From assembly GCA_902783915.1 (NCBI GenBank), contig CACZSX010000069.1, positions 1 to 19,312 of the forward strand: DNA of 19,312 nt, read 5' to 3'. Positions 7,568-14,876 of this stretch are shown here, one piece after another; position 1 is the stretch's first letter, and every line of letters starts with the position of its first letter. This stretch comes from an uncultured Erysipelotrichaceae bacterium (lineage in GTDB: Bacteria; Bacillota_I; Bacilli_A; RF39; UBA660). Made by a program: the position numbers and the translations under genes. The notes under the pieces are model-generated. The model ran no database searches and was not told the origin of the DNA. It saw only the letters and a program-made list of their open reading frames with translations.

Positions 7568-7573
7568 ATTATA
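7568..7573 (-). promoter_or_regulatory. Putative -10 of the CotY/CotZ-like gene
   Basis: TATAAT on the minus strand, 17 nt from the start at 7550. TTTACA lies upstream at only 15-bp spacing, so the -35 is doubtful. Confidence 0.35.
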
Positions 7574-7621
7574 AGATATTCTAAATAATGTAAATGATAT
7601 ATAATTAATACCTAGTAATCA

Positions 7622-7649
7622 TTGCAAATATAATAAAATGTAGTATAAT
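7622..7649 (+). promoter_or_regulatory. SigmaA-type promoter of the EIIB-like gene
   Basis: TTGCAA (7622-7627), 16-bp spacer and TATAAT (7644-7649). A second TATAAT (7629-7634) overlaps. The stretch 7629-7643 is identical to 1706-1720 in the promoter of the membrane protein gene. Confidence 0.5.
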
Positions 7650-7670
7650 TATATTAGTCGAGGTGATTAA

Positions 7671-8003
7671 ATGACTTGGGTAAGATATGCAATTATTGCA
7701 GTTATTCTTATAATAATTGCGTTTGTAGTTATAAAAAGCGGTAAAAAAGATTTTAAAATAGAAGCAAATAAATTGGTAGAGTTATTAGGCGGAAAAAAGA
7801 ATATAATTAATATTGAAGCATCTATGTCCAGATTTAAAGCCACTTTAAAAGATGTAAGTTTAGCAAATAAAGATGGCATTCAAAAATTAGGAGCAAAGGG
7901 AATAGTTGAGATTGATAATCAAATAAAGATAGTATATGGTCAAGATGCTGCTAAGTTAAAAAAATGTATTGATGAATTATTAAAACAAAATGTAATTAAA
8001 TAA
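7671..8003 (+). CDS. Membrane-anchored PTS EIIB-like domain protein lacking the phosphorylated Cys
   Basis: 110 residues: one membrane segment (about 6-22), then a single EIIB domain of the glucose family (about 33-104). The start at 7671 has GAGGTGA upstream. The domain shows the family order: LVELLGGKKNI (35-45), EASMSRFKATLKDVS (49-63), LGAKGIVEIDNQIKIVYG (73-90). In working EIIB domains the phosphorylated cysteine lies in DACITRLR; here the aligned stretch is EASMSRFK, so Cys is replaced by Ser51. No EIIC, EIIA or HPr gene is nearby. The protein is thus unlikely to phosphorylate sugar by the standard route. It may be a scaffold, sensor or regulator at the membrane, possibly linked to the kinase gene that follows, although a terminator lies between them. 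Confidence 0.8.
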   Translation: MTWVRYAIIAVILIIIAFVVIKSGKKDFKIEANKLVELLGGKKNIINIEASMSRFKATLKDVSLANKDGIQKLGAKGIVEIDNQIKIVYGQDAAKLKKCIDELLKQNVIK

Positions 8004-8018
8004 CATTTTGTTTTTTTT
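7982..8018 (+). terminator. Terminator of the EIIB-like gene
   Basis: AAAACAAAATGT (7982-7993) and ACATTTTGTTTT (8003-8014) form a 12-bp stem with a nine-base loop and a T8 tail. The TAA stop (8001-8003) lies in the loop/stem. Its T tail runs into the first 0A-box-like sequence. Confidence 0.8.
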
Positions 8019-8033
8019 CGACAAAGTACGACA
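8017..8033 (+). promoter_or_regulatory. Two tandem 0A-box-like sequences (candidate Spo0A operator)
   Basis: TTCGACAAA (8017-8025) is the exact reverse complement of the Spo0A box TTTGTCGAA. TACGACA (8027-8033) is a second copy of the core with one mismatch, on the same strand and exactly 10 bp further. They lie 12 bp upstream of TATTAT (8045-8050), the likely -10 of the kinase gene, a layout like Spo0A-activated SigmaA promoters where boxes overlap a badly spaced -35. No spo0A gene is in the window. Confidence 0.5.
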
Positions 8034-8044
8034 TTATTTAATTG

Positions 8045-8050
8045 TATTAT
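8045..8050 (+). promoter_or_regulatory. Putative -10 of the histidine kinase gene
   Basis: TATTAT lies 21 nt before the start at 8072, the same distance as for murT and the EIIB-like gene. TCGACA at 8018 is 21 bp upstream, too far for an ordinary -35, which would fit an activator-dependent promoter. Confidence 0.4.
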
Positions 8051-8071
8051 TTTGTTGAAAAGAGGTGTAAT

Positions 8072-9268
8072 ATGTTTGATATTGTATTATTAAACATAAT
8101 ATTCGTTTTAATTCCAATAGTTTGTTATATGTTATATTCAGTATATGAAAATGTATTTGGTAGTAAATATAATGATTTATTTTTTGGATTTGCTATTGTT
8201 ACAAGTATATATTTAATTACTAAATATTCCTTAAATTTCAATTATTTAACAAGTATCATAAAAGTGTTATTTTTAATATGTTTATTAAAAAATAAAAATA
8301 TTTTATCTGCCTTAATATGTATATATTTATCTATTTATTATGGGATTATAAATAATTATAGTATACTTATGTTTTTTGTTGAATATTTTATTGAAATAAT
8401 AGTTTTATTATTTGTAATTAAAAATGTAAAATATGAACACAAGATCATAGTATTTTATATAATAGATAGTATATTTGGAATATTATATACTAATGAATTT
8501 ATACAAATATTTTATTCTAATATATTGTATGCAGTTTTATCATATATACTTATTGTTATAATGAATAAAACTGATGAAATAATTAATATTTATGGTACAG
8601 TAAGACAAATAGAATATGAAAAAAATTTTAGAGATTCATTATTTAAAGTTACTCATGAAATAAAAAACCCTATTGCTGTATGTAAGGGTTATTTAGATAT
8701 GTTAGATGTTAATAACAATAAACAAGTTAATAAATATATACCTATAATTAAAGAGGAAATAGATAGAACATTATTATTAATGAAAGATTTTTTAAATTTA
8801 ACTAGATTAAAAGTTGATAAATCTATTATGGATATATCATTATTGCTTGATGATTTAATTAATAGTACAAATACACTATTAACAGAATTGAATATTAAAT
8901 TTAAATATCAAATATTAGATGATGAAATATATATTAATGGAGACTATAATAGATTAAAACAAGTATTCATTAATTTGATTAAAAATAGTATAGAAGCAAT
9001 ACCAAAAAATAGAGAAGGTATAATAAAACTTTGTATTAATTTAAAAAAAGATAATATATTAATAAGTATTGAAGATAATGGTATTGGAATAAGTAAAAAT
9101 AAAATAAATAAAATAGGAGAACCTTTCTTTACTACAAAAGAAAAAGGTACAGGATTAGGTGTAAGATTAAGTACTGAAATAATAGAACAACATAATGGAT
9201 CAATTAAATATGTATCAAAGGAAGGTAAAGGTACAAAAGTTATAATTACATTACCTATATGTGAATAA
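8072..9268 (+). CDS. Orphan multi-pass sensor histidine kinase (KinB-like architecture)
   Basis: 398 residues. The start at 8072 follows GAGGTG (8062-8067). The N-terminal 165 residues are mostly hydrophobic, about five to seven membrane segments with no large external domain. The kinase core is complete: H box FKVTHEIKNP with phospho-acceptor H195, N box NLIKNSIEA (N305), G1 box DNGIGI (335-340), F box PFFTT (351-355) and G2 box GTGLG (359-363). No response regulator is adjacent. In Bacillus, orphan kinases KinA-E feed the sporulation phosphorelay, and KinB is similarly multi-pass. Together with the upstream 0A-box-like pair and the coat-like gene nearby, this suggests a sporulation kinase, but the assignment is inferred. 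Its stop runs straight into the convergent pilin-like gene's terminator. Confidence 0.88.
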   Translation: MFDIVLLNIIFVLIPIVCYMLYSVYENVFGSKYNDLFFGFAIVTSIYLITKYSLNFNYLTSIIKVLFLICLLKNKNILSALICIYLSIYYGIINNYSILMFFVEYFIEIIVLLFVIKNVKYEHKIIVFYIIDSIFGILYTNEFIQIFYSNILYAVLSYILIVIMNKTDEIINIYGTVRQIEYEKNFRDSLFKVTHEIKNPIAVCKGYLDMLDVNNNKQVNKYIPIIKEEIDRTLLLMKDFLNLTRLKVDKSIMDISLLLDDLINSTNTLLTELNIKFKYQILDDEIYINGDYNRLKQVFINLIKNSIEAIPKNREGIIKLCINLKKDNILISIEDNGIGISKNKINKIGEPFFTTKEKGTGLGVRLSTEIIEQHNGSIKYVSKEGKGTKVIITLPICE

Positions 9269-9290
9269 AAAAAGTAGACATAAGTCTACT
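9267..9290 (-). terminator. Terminator of the pilin-like gene
   Basis: AGTAGAC (9273-9279) and GTCTACT (9284-9290) form a stem with an ATAA loop. The A7 run at 9267-9273 is the T tract on the minus strand. Plus-strand transcripts from the kinase gene get the hairpin without a T tail. Confidence 0.75.
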
Positions 9291-10353
9291 ATCTAATCAT
9301 GAATGGATCTAATTTTTCTCCTGTTCCAGAAACATATAGCACATCTTTTTTCAATGTTATAATAGGTCTAACTGCTTTATTAGTATAAGTATCTGATATT
9401 TGTATGCCTTCATCAGCATCAATATAATAAGCACTATATGTATTACCACTATATGCATTTGCTGTCCAACCAGGTAAATTTAAGAAATTATAGTTTTGAC
9501 AAGTTATAGTATTATTTATACTACAATTTTGATCTAAACTTGCATTTACATAATCTTTAACAGTAATTGCAGAGAACATTTGATTATCCAATGTTTTACT
9601 ACATGAATTAACTATCTTTTTATCTAAATCTAATTTTCCAACACAAGCACGATGAGTTGTTAATTTTGATATTCTAATTGGTGTAAATTTATCTGTGTCG
9701 AAAGTAAAGAAATTATCTAAGTATTCTTTAATTCTACTTTTTTCATTACCTAAATATTCATTTATACCTTTTTGACTTTGTGTGTCTTTATTATATCTAT
9801 CATCCCATGGTTGATATTCTAAGTTTAAATCACTATATATCATCTTAATATTATTATTTTCATCTAATCCAATTATTCTCCAAAGTGATTCAGCAAATTT
9901 AACATAGTTATTAGGATTTTCTCCTCTATATATATATTCACCATCTTTATAATATAATCCACTTCCACTAGTTACTCTATTAGCTGCAATTTTACTTACT
10001 AATGTTGATGATTTAATCCCTTTACCATCACATGCAATAGTAGGAGAGTATTCGTATGTTCCATTAATATTAACAACAGTTACATATGCTGGACAAGTCA
10101 TATCTGTTTTACTGCTAATGTATCCTGTTGATATAAGTGTTGCAAGAGATACACTCGTTGAATCATAATTATTCTTTGGAAGTAAGTTACTATTGGCAGA
10201 ATAATAAGCTTTTGCTGCATTTAATAAACTATTTTCATTAATGGCTTTTGCGCCACCTTTAACAACTAACGCAATTATTATAATTAATAATATTATTATA
10301 ATTAATGCACCAATTGTAATTCTCATAAGTTTGTTTTCTAATAAATCTTTCAT
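9289..10353 (-). CDS. Pilin-like exported protein with an NPNNYV/LWRI-type C-terminal domain
   Basis: 354 residues. A short charged N-terminus and one hydrophobic segment (about 11-31) are followed by NSLLNAAKAYYSAN (41-54), like the start of pilin and pseudopilin head domains, and by LISTGYISS (73-81). The usual G-FTLxE cleavage motif is absent, so it is not a canonical prepilin. Six cysteines (87, 108, 237, 251, 277, 285) suggest disulfides outside the cell. From residue 142 a second domain begins: YRGENPNNYV (142-151), SLWRIIGLD (157-165), and an end VRPIITLKKDVLY plus GEKLDPFMIR. The same NPNNYV motif is in the prepilin-like gene at 18800. The start has GAGGTGG upstream. A role in adhesion or surface sensing is only a guess. 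Confidence 0.7.
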   Translation of the reverse strand: MKDLLENKLMRITIGALIIIILLIIIIALVVKGGAKAINENSLLNAAKAYYSANSNLLPKNNYDSTSVSLATLISTGYISSKTDMTCPAYVTVVNINGTYEYSPTIACDGKGIKSSTLVSKIAANRVTSGSGLYYKDGEYIYRGENPNNYVKFAESLWRIIGLDENNNIKMIYSDLNLEYQPWDDRYNKDTQSQKGINEYLGNEKSRIKEYLDNFFTFDTDKFTPIRISKLTTHRACVGKLDLDKKIVNSCSKTLDNQMFSAITVKDYVNASLDQNCSINNTITCQNYNFLNLPGWTANAYSGNTYSAYYIDADEGIQISDTYTNKAVRPIITLKKDVLYVSGTGEKLDPFMIR

Positions 10354-10371
10354 TTAATCCACCTCAATAAA

Positions 10372-10380
10372 ATTATACCA
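10372..10380 (-). promoter_or_regulatory. Extended -10 promoter of the pilin-like gene
   Basis: On the minus strand TGGTATAAT is a perfect TGnTATAAT, 18 nt from the start at 10353. It lies in the short gap after the metallophosphoesterase gene, for which I see no clear terminator, so read-through is also possible. Confidence 0.55.
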
Positions 10381-10391
10381 TATATTTATTA

Positions 10392-11219
10392 TTATTTGTC
10401 AACTAATCTATATAAATTAAATGATGGAGTATTCAATAATCTAAAGTTTATAGTACTATTTCCAATACCACTAGAAATATACATTTCGGTTTTATCAATT
10501 TTATAATATGGATCATAATATTTTTTTGCATCATGCACTTTTACTAATGCTCCTACGACTGGAAGCCTTACTTGACCATTATGAGAATGACCTGCAAGTA
10601 CTAAATCAAAATTATATTTTAAAATATCATCTACTTTATCTGGGTAGTGTAGTATACATATCTTATAATTGTATTCGTTTAAATTTAATGCTTCTTTAGT
10701 GTTTGAATTTATATTTTTATCTATACTTAAACCAGAAATAAATAAGCTTTTACTATCTTTTGAATATAAAATATCATATGTTTCATCTAATGATTTAAAA
10801 TTACTATTACTCATAATTAAATCATATGATGTATGTACTATATCATGATTACCTGTTACATAGTATTTACCATATGTACTTTCAATTCTAGATAGATTTT
10901 TTATTAGAGAGCCTTTAATAGAATCAGTAATTTTAGTTTTTCTATCAATTAGGTCACCAGTAAATACGACTATATCAGGTTTTGTTTTATTTATCATATC
11001 AACTAATTTAGTTAACTTTTTATCATTAACACTCATACCATAATGTAAATCAGAAAAGTGAACTATCTTTAAGCCATAAAAAGAATTTAAATTTTTATTT
11101 ACAACTTTATATTCCTTAACTTTTAAACCATAATTTCCAACATATCTTAATAATATAAATAATATAAATAATATTAAGATAATACTAAATATAATTTTCC
11201 ATTTTAATTTAAGTCTCAT
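10392..11219 (-). CDS. Membrane-anchored calcineurin-like metallophosphoesterase
   Basis: 275 residues with an N-terminal membrane anchor (about 8-26) and a complete metallophosphoesterase domain. Metal-binding motifs in order: FSDLH (D57, H59), FTGDLID (D89), TGNHD (N124, H125), LHYPD (H191) and AGHSHNGQVRLP (H211, H213). This pattern resembles YkuE/YaeI-type enzymes, which act at the membrane surface on phosphate esters; the true substrate is not evident. The start at 11219 uses TAGGTGAT, which overlaps the end of the CPBP gene eight bases away, so the two are one transcription unit and probably translationally linked. Confidence 0.88.
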   Translation of the reverse strand: MRLKLKWKIIFSIILILFILFILLRYVGNYGLKVKEYKVVNKNLNSFYGLKIVHFSDLHYGMSVNDKKLTKLVDMINKTKPDIVVFTGDLIDRKTKITDSIKGSLIKNLSRIESTYGKYYVTGNHDIVHTSYDLIMSNSNFKSLDETYDILYSKDSKSLFISGLSIDKNINSNTKEALNLNEYNYKICILHYPDKVDDILKYNFDLVLAGHSHNGQVRLPVVGALVKVHDAKKYYDPYYKIDKTEMYISSGIGNSTINFRLLNTPSFNLYRLVDK

Positions 11220-11227
11220 AAAATCAC

Positions 11228-11908
11228 CTATCTAATAAAATACATAATTAATAATATACTATTATGCAAAGCATGTATTGTTATTGTTGTATATATATTT
11301 TTACTTTCCAAGTATATATACATAAATATAGAACCAAATATACCATATGGGATTATATATAATAAATCAGTTATACTAGAATAAGTCCCAATAACATGTG
11401 CAAGGCCAAAAACGATACCACTCATAACTATTGCAATTTTTTTATTATCAAATATATTTCCAATAGTTTTTCTATACGTTAACTCTTCAACAATAGGAGC
11501 GCATATACAACTTGTTATTATTGAATATACTGGTAATATATCGCTTATTGATCTAATTATTTCTTCATTATTTGATATTTGATTTCCAGTAATAAAAGTT
11601 ATTAATATATTTGATACACTCATAAGAAATAATGCAAATATCCATAATCTAAAATATTTATCTAAATTCTTAATAAAATCTTCTTTATATATTTTAAATT
11701 CATTCTTTAAATCTTTTCTATATATAATTATCATAAATATGAGTGGAATAAGTTCAAAAGAATATAATATAATCATTAATGATAATTTATTAAGATTAGA
11801 TAAATCCACTTTTGTTATTTCTAAAATAAAATTATATATGTGTGGAAATAAGTAATATATTTCAAAAATAATAATACTTGTTAATATTTTTATGATTTTG
11901 TCTTTCAT
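11228..11908 (-). CDS. CPBP-family intramembrane metalloprotease (CAAX-protease-like)
   Basis: 226 residues, about six hydrophobic segments. The conserved CPBP motifs are present: EELTYR (E141, E142, R146), FGLAH (H171) and IHALHNS (H212 to N216), the glutamate and histidine metal ligands of Rce1-type proteases. Bacterial members act in bacteriocin immunity, signal peptide processing or regulation; the substrate here is unknown. A ribosome binding site-like GGTTGG lies upstream and a perfect extended -10 faces away from the FemAB gene promoter. First gene of a unit with the metallophosphoesterase. Confidence 0.88.
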   Translation of the reverse strand: MKDKIIKILTSIIIFEIYYLFPHIYNFILEITKVDLSNLNKLSLMIILYSFELIPLIFMIIIYRKDLKNEFKIYKEDFIKNLDKYFRLWIFALFLMSVSNILITFITGNQISNNEEIIRSISDILPVYSIITSCICAPIVEELTYRKTIGNIFDNKKIAIVMSGIVFGLAHVIGTYSSITDLLYIIPYGIFGSIFMYIYLESKNIYTTITIHALHNSILLIMYFIR

Positions 11909-11927
11909 ATGTTCACCAACCTTAATT

Positions 11928-11936
11928 ATTATACCA
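11928..11936 (-). promoter_or_regulatory. Extended -10 promoter of the CPBP-metallophosphoesterase unit
   Basis: TGGTATAAT on the minus strand, a perfect extended -10 identical to that of the pilin-like gene, 19 nt from the start at 11908. Confidence 0.55.
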
Positions 11937-11951
11937 TAATATACAATTTTA

Positions 11952-11960
11952 TGATATAAT
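11952..11960 (+). promoter_or_regulatory. Extended -10 promoter of the FemAB-like gene
   Basis: TGATATAAT is a perfect TGnTATAAT, 15 nt before the start at 11976. GGTGAT (11967-11972) would lie at the very 5' end of the transcript. Confidence 0.55.
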
Positions 11961-11975
11961 TAATATGGTGATAAT

Positions 11976-13229
11976 ATGTATAGTTTTAAAACTGATATAG
12001 ATATAAAAGAATATAATAAGTTTATAATTAATTATTCTATGGCGCCTATTACACAAGATTATAGATGGGCAAATGTAAAAAGTGATTGGGATAATACATT
12101 GTGTGCTTTATATAAAGATGATAAGATAGTGGGATGTGCATTAATATTAATAAAGAAATTTCCAATGAATTTAAAGATGATATATATTCCAAAGGGTTTT
12201 TTAACAGATTATACTAATGAAGAGTATATTAAAGAATTTACTAACGGATTAAAAGAATATGCTAAAAGGATTAAAGCATTTATAGTTAAAATAGATCCAT
12301 TAATAGCAGTAAATGAAGATTATTATGATACTTTTATTAAAAAGGATACAAAAGAATCACCTAAAAACTATATTGTGAATAAAGATATAAAAATAGATAA
12401 TTTAAAAAAATATGGTTGGAAACATAATGGTTTTAAAAAGAATGTAGGTGCGTATATTCAGCCTAGATTTAATATGGCAATAAGTCTAATAGATAAAGAT
12501 AATAATAGACTTAGTGAAAAGGATTTATTAAGTCATTTTAAGAGAAATGCAAAAAGATATCATGGTGAATTCCAAACAAAAAGGGGAGTATCTTTTGTAT
12601 GTGTCCATGATAACTCTTATTTAGATGATTTTTATAGAGCAATAAAAAGTACTGAAGATAGACAAGGTATATCTTTAAGAAGCAAGGAATATTTTAAGAA
12701 GATTATGGATTCTTTTAAAGATGATGCATATATGTATATAGCAAGAGTAAATGTGGATAAGTTTATGAAATTTTTAAATCATGAAATAGAAAATGAAAAA
12801 GATGAAGCATTAGTTAATAAATATAAAGAGCAATTAGAGGATGCGAAAGTAGCTAAAGAAAAATATGGGAATGAGATATCAATTGCAGCTACACTTGCAA
12901 TTCTTCCACCCAATAAAAAAGGTATAAAGAAAGTAGAATATTTATATGCTGGTACATTTGAAGAAGTATTTCCATATTTAAATACTAATGCATCTGTACA
13001 TATAAATAGTTTTATTGAAATGTTAAATAATGGATATGATTATTGTGATTTAGAGGGAGTAGATGGTACATTAGATGATCATTTAACAAAGACTAAAGCT
13101 AAATATAATCCGGTTCTTTTAGAATTTGTTGGTGAATTTGATTTGGCTATTAACAAATTTTGGTATTTTATATTTTCAAAATTTAGTGTACAATTAAAGA
13201 AACTATATAGATTAGTAAAGGGAAGATAG
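11976..13229 (+). CDS. FemAB/FemX/MurM-type peptidoglycan cross-bridge aminoacyltransferase
   Basis: 417 residues, the usual FemABX length. These enzymes move an amino acid from aminoacyl-tRNA onto the lysine of lipid II or its stem peptide, making the cross-bridge. Evidence: TQDYRWANVKSDW near the N-terminus (family form is often Q.W.W), IYIPKGFLTDY (about 67-77), FKRNAKRYHGE (a LL..H/K.N.R.. type motif), a charged helical hairpin at about 262-300 like the tRNA-synthetase-like coiled coil of FemA, YLYAGTFEEVFPYLNTNASVH and the end YDYCDLEGVDG, all in family order. Which amino acid is added is not visible. The M23 hydrolase gene follows after one base, so the two are co-transcribed. Confidence 0.88.
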   Translation: MYSFKTDIDIKEYNKFIINYSMAPITQDYRWANVKSDWDNTLCALYKDDKIVGCALILIKKFPMNLKMIYIPKGFLTDYTNEEYIKEFTNGLKEYAKRIKAFIVKIDPLIAVNEDYYDTFIKKDTKESPKNYIVNKDIKIDNLKKYGWKHNGFKKNVGAYIQPRFNMAISLIDKDNNRLSEKDLLSHFKRNAKRYHGEFQTKRGVSFVCVHDNSYLDDFYRAIKSTEDRQGISLRSKEYFKKIMDSFKDDAYMYIARVNVDKFMKFLNHEIENEKDEALVNKYKEQLEDAKVAKEKYGNEISIAATLAILPPNKKGIKKVEYLYAGTFEEVFPYLNTNASVHINSFIEMLNNGYDYCDLEGVDGTLDDHLTKTKAKYNPVLLEFVGEFDLAINKFWYFIFSKFSVQLKKLYRLVKGR

Positions 13230-13230
13230 T

Positions 13231-14439
13231 ATGAAAAAAATAAAGATAGTACTTCTTATAATTTTGATGACTATTCCTAGTATATTTAATTTTTTTCCTG
13301 AACATGTAGAGGCAAAATCTATTAGGGATTTAAGAAGAGAATTACAAGAAATAGAAAATAGAAAAAATGAAAATAATTCTAATATTAATAAAACAGAAAG
13401 TCAAATAAATGCAATAGAAAATAAAATATCAGAGAATTATAATACAATTAATAGGTTATCAAATGAAATAATTGAAACTGATAAAGAAATAGAAGAACTA
13501 AATAAAGAAATAGAAAATAAAGATAAATCAACAAAAGATTTGATGGCATCTTTACAAACTACAAATGGTAATTCATTTTATATTGAATATTTATTTGGTG
13601 CGGATTCTATAACAGATTTTATATACAGATATTCAATTACAGAACAAATAACTAGTTATAATGAAAAATTAGTTGTTGAAATGAATGAATTAATAAAGAA
13701 AAATGAAGAGAAAAAAGTAACTTTAGCAAATAGACAAAAAGAATTGAAAGAGATGCAAAGTACCTTACAAAGTTCATTAACTGAACTTTCTGGTGTAAGA
13801 AAAAATTTATACGAACTTAGTACTGATATTGAAGATGAAATAAGAAATGCAAAACAAATAATTCAAATGTATTTAGATGCTGGTTGTACAGAGGATGAGG
13901 ATATAAAGACTTGTGCTAATAAGATGTTACCACCAGATACTAAATTTTGGAGACCATTTGGTCCGGGTTACATTACTAGTGGATATGGATGGAGAAGTGC
14001 TATATATTCTGGTGGTAGATTAATAGCATCAGCTCAAATGCATGAGGGAATAGATATATCTAATGGATATGGTTCAAGTCAAGAAATATATTCAGTAGCA
14101 AATGGTAAAGTAGTTGCAACATGGTATGATCAATGGGGCGGTAATCAAGTTACAATACATCATAATATAAATGGTACAACATATTCTTCAAATTATGCAC
14201 ATATGAGTAGAATAACTGCAAAAAAAGGTGATATAGTAACTAAAGATACGGTAATAGGATATATGGGTTCAACGGGTAGTGCAACAGGACCACATCTGCA
14301 TCTTGCTATATGTACGGGGCTTAGGTTTACGGATTATACGGGTTACAATGCATATGTAGCAAGAACTATGGATCCAAGAAATTTAATTAATTTTCCAAGC
14401 TCTGGTAGTTGGGTTGATAGAGTAACATATTACAGATAA
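13231..14439 (+). CDS. Secreted M23 peptidase with N-terminal coiled coil (EnvC/PcsB-like layout)
   Basis: 402 residues. A signal peptide (1-28, ending in VEA before KS) precedes a long coiled coil (about 31-210), a linker with two cysteines (C219, C228) and an M23 (LytM) peptidase domain (about 240-385). Zinc and catalytic residues appear intact: MHEGIDIS (H271, D275), NYAHMS (H324) and GPHLHLAI (H355, H357). Such enzymes cut peptidoglycan cross-bridges or stem peptides; those with this coiled coil are often controlled by FtsEX at division. Being one base after a cross-bridge-making FemAB gene, it probably cuts the bridge that its partner helps build. No ftsEX genes are in the window. Confidence 0.9.
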   Translation: MKKIKIVLLIILMTIPSIFNFFPEHVEAKSIRDLRRELQEIENRKNENNSNINKTESQINAIENKISENYNTINRLSNEIIETDKEIEELNKEIENKDKSTKDLMASLQTTNGNSFYIEYLFGADSITDFIYRYSITEQITSYNEKLVVEMNELIKKNEEKKVTLANRQKELKEMQSTLQSSLTELSGVRKNLYELSTDIEDEIRNAKQIIQMYLDAGCTEDEDIKTCANKMLPPDTKFWRPFGPGYITSGYGWRSAIYSGGRLIASAQMHEGIDISNGYGSSQEIYSVANGKVVATWYDQWGGNQVTIHHNINGTTYSSNYAHMSRITAKKGDIVTKDTVIGYMGSTGSATGPHLHLAICTGLRFTDYTGYNAYVARTMDPRNLINFPSSGSWVDRVTYYR

Positions 14440-14464
14440 AAAAGACTTTAAAAAGTCTTTTTTT
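14438..14464. terminator. Bidirectional terminator between the M23 gene and the small minus-strand gene
   Basis: AAAAAAGACTTT (14438-14449) and AAAGTCTTTTTT (14452-14463) are perfectly complementary, with A and T tracts for both directions. Both stop codons (14437-14439, 14463-14465) overlap the structure. Confidence 0.8.
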
Positions 14465-14822
14465 ATTTTGTATAAACTTTAATGTTAGTTAATTGTTCAA
14501 ATTCATCATCTGTCATATCATCTACTACTCCTGTAGTAAAAATGCTTTTTTTAAATGCTTTTAATTTATCAATTTTCTTTGTTATAGGATGATAAAATTT
14601 TTCACATTCATAAGCTACTACACCAAGAGATATACCATATAATCCAGCTAAAATAATTTCTGCCGGTAATATAGCAGGTAACATTGCAATATTGGCACTA
14701 TTTATTCTAAATGCTTCAACAGCCTCATAAAATCTGGTTTTGTTAAATATTTCATTATCTCTTTGTAATTTGTATCCTTTAATATCATCATTTATTAAAT
14801 GTTTAGCTACGATTCTATTCAT
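14463..14822 (-). CDS. Small protein with one hydrophobic segment, function unknown
   Basis: 119 residues from the ATG at 14822, which follows GGAGGG; the ATG at 14834 overlaps that ribosome binding site. A charged N-terminal third is followed by a hydrophobic, Ala/Gly-rich stretch (about 43-71) and a basic then acidic C-terminus (MTDDEFEQL near the end). No family recognised. It has the best consensus SigmaA promoter of the window, so it is probably expressed well. It is divergent from the dcw operon. Confidence 0.6.
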   Translation of the reverse strand: MNRIVAKHLINDDIKGYKLQRDNEIFNKTRFYEAVEAFRINSANIAMLPAILPAEIILAGLYGISLGVVAYECEKFYHPITKKIDKLKAFKKSIFTTGVVDDMTDDEFEQLTNIKVYTK

Positions 14823-14840
14823 AAAACCCTCCATAATTTA

Positions 14841-14868
14841 ATTATACATATTAATTTTATTTTGTCAA
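14841..14868 (-). promoter_or_regulatory. SigmaA promoter of the small minus-strand gene
   Basis: On the minus strand: TTGACA (14868-14863), 16-bp spacer, TATAAT (14846-14841). Both hexamers match consensus exactly. Confidence 0.7.
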
Positions 14869-14876
14869 AAATTATC

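Noticed and set aside
10508..10699. Open frame opposite the metallophosphoesterase, and similar frames at 1189-1383, 7667-7879, 16325-16585, 17561-17776 and 18763-18969
   Set aside because: Each lies wholly or mostly opposite or out of frame within a well-supported gene and shows no recognisable protein.
14861..14869. TTTGTCAAA resembling a 0A box upstream of the small minus-strand gene
   Set aside because: It is exactly the consensus -35 (TTGACA on the minus strand) with a correctly spaced consensus -10, so the promoter explains it.
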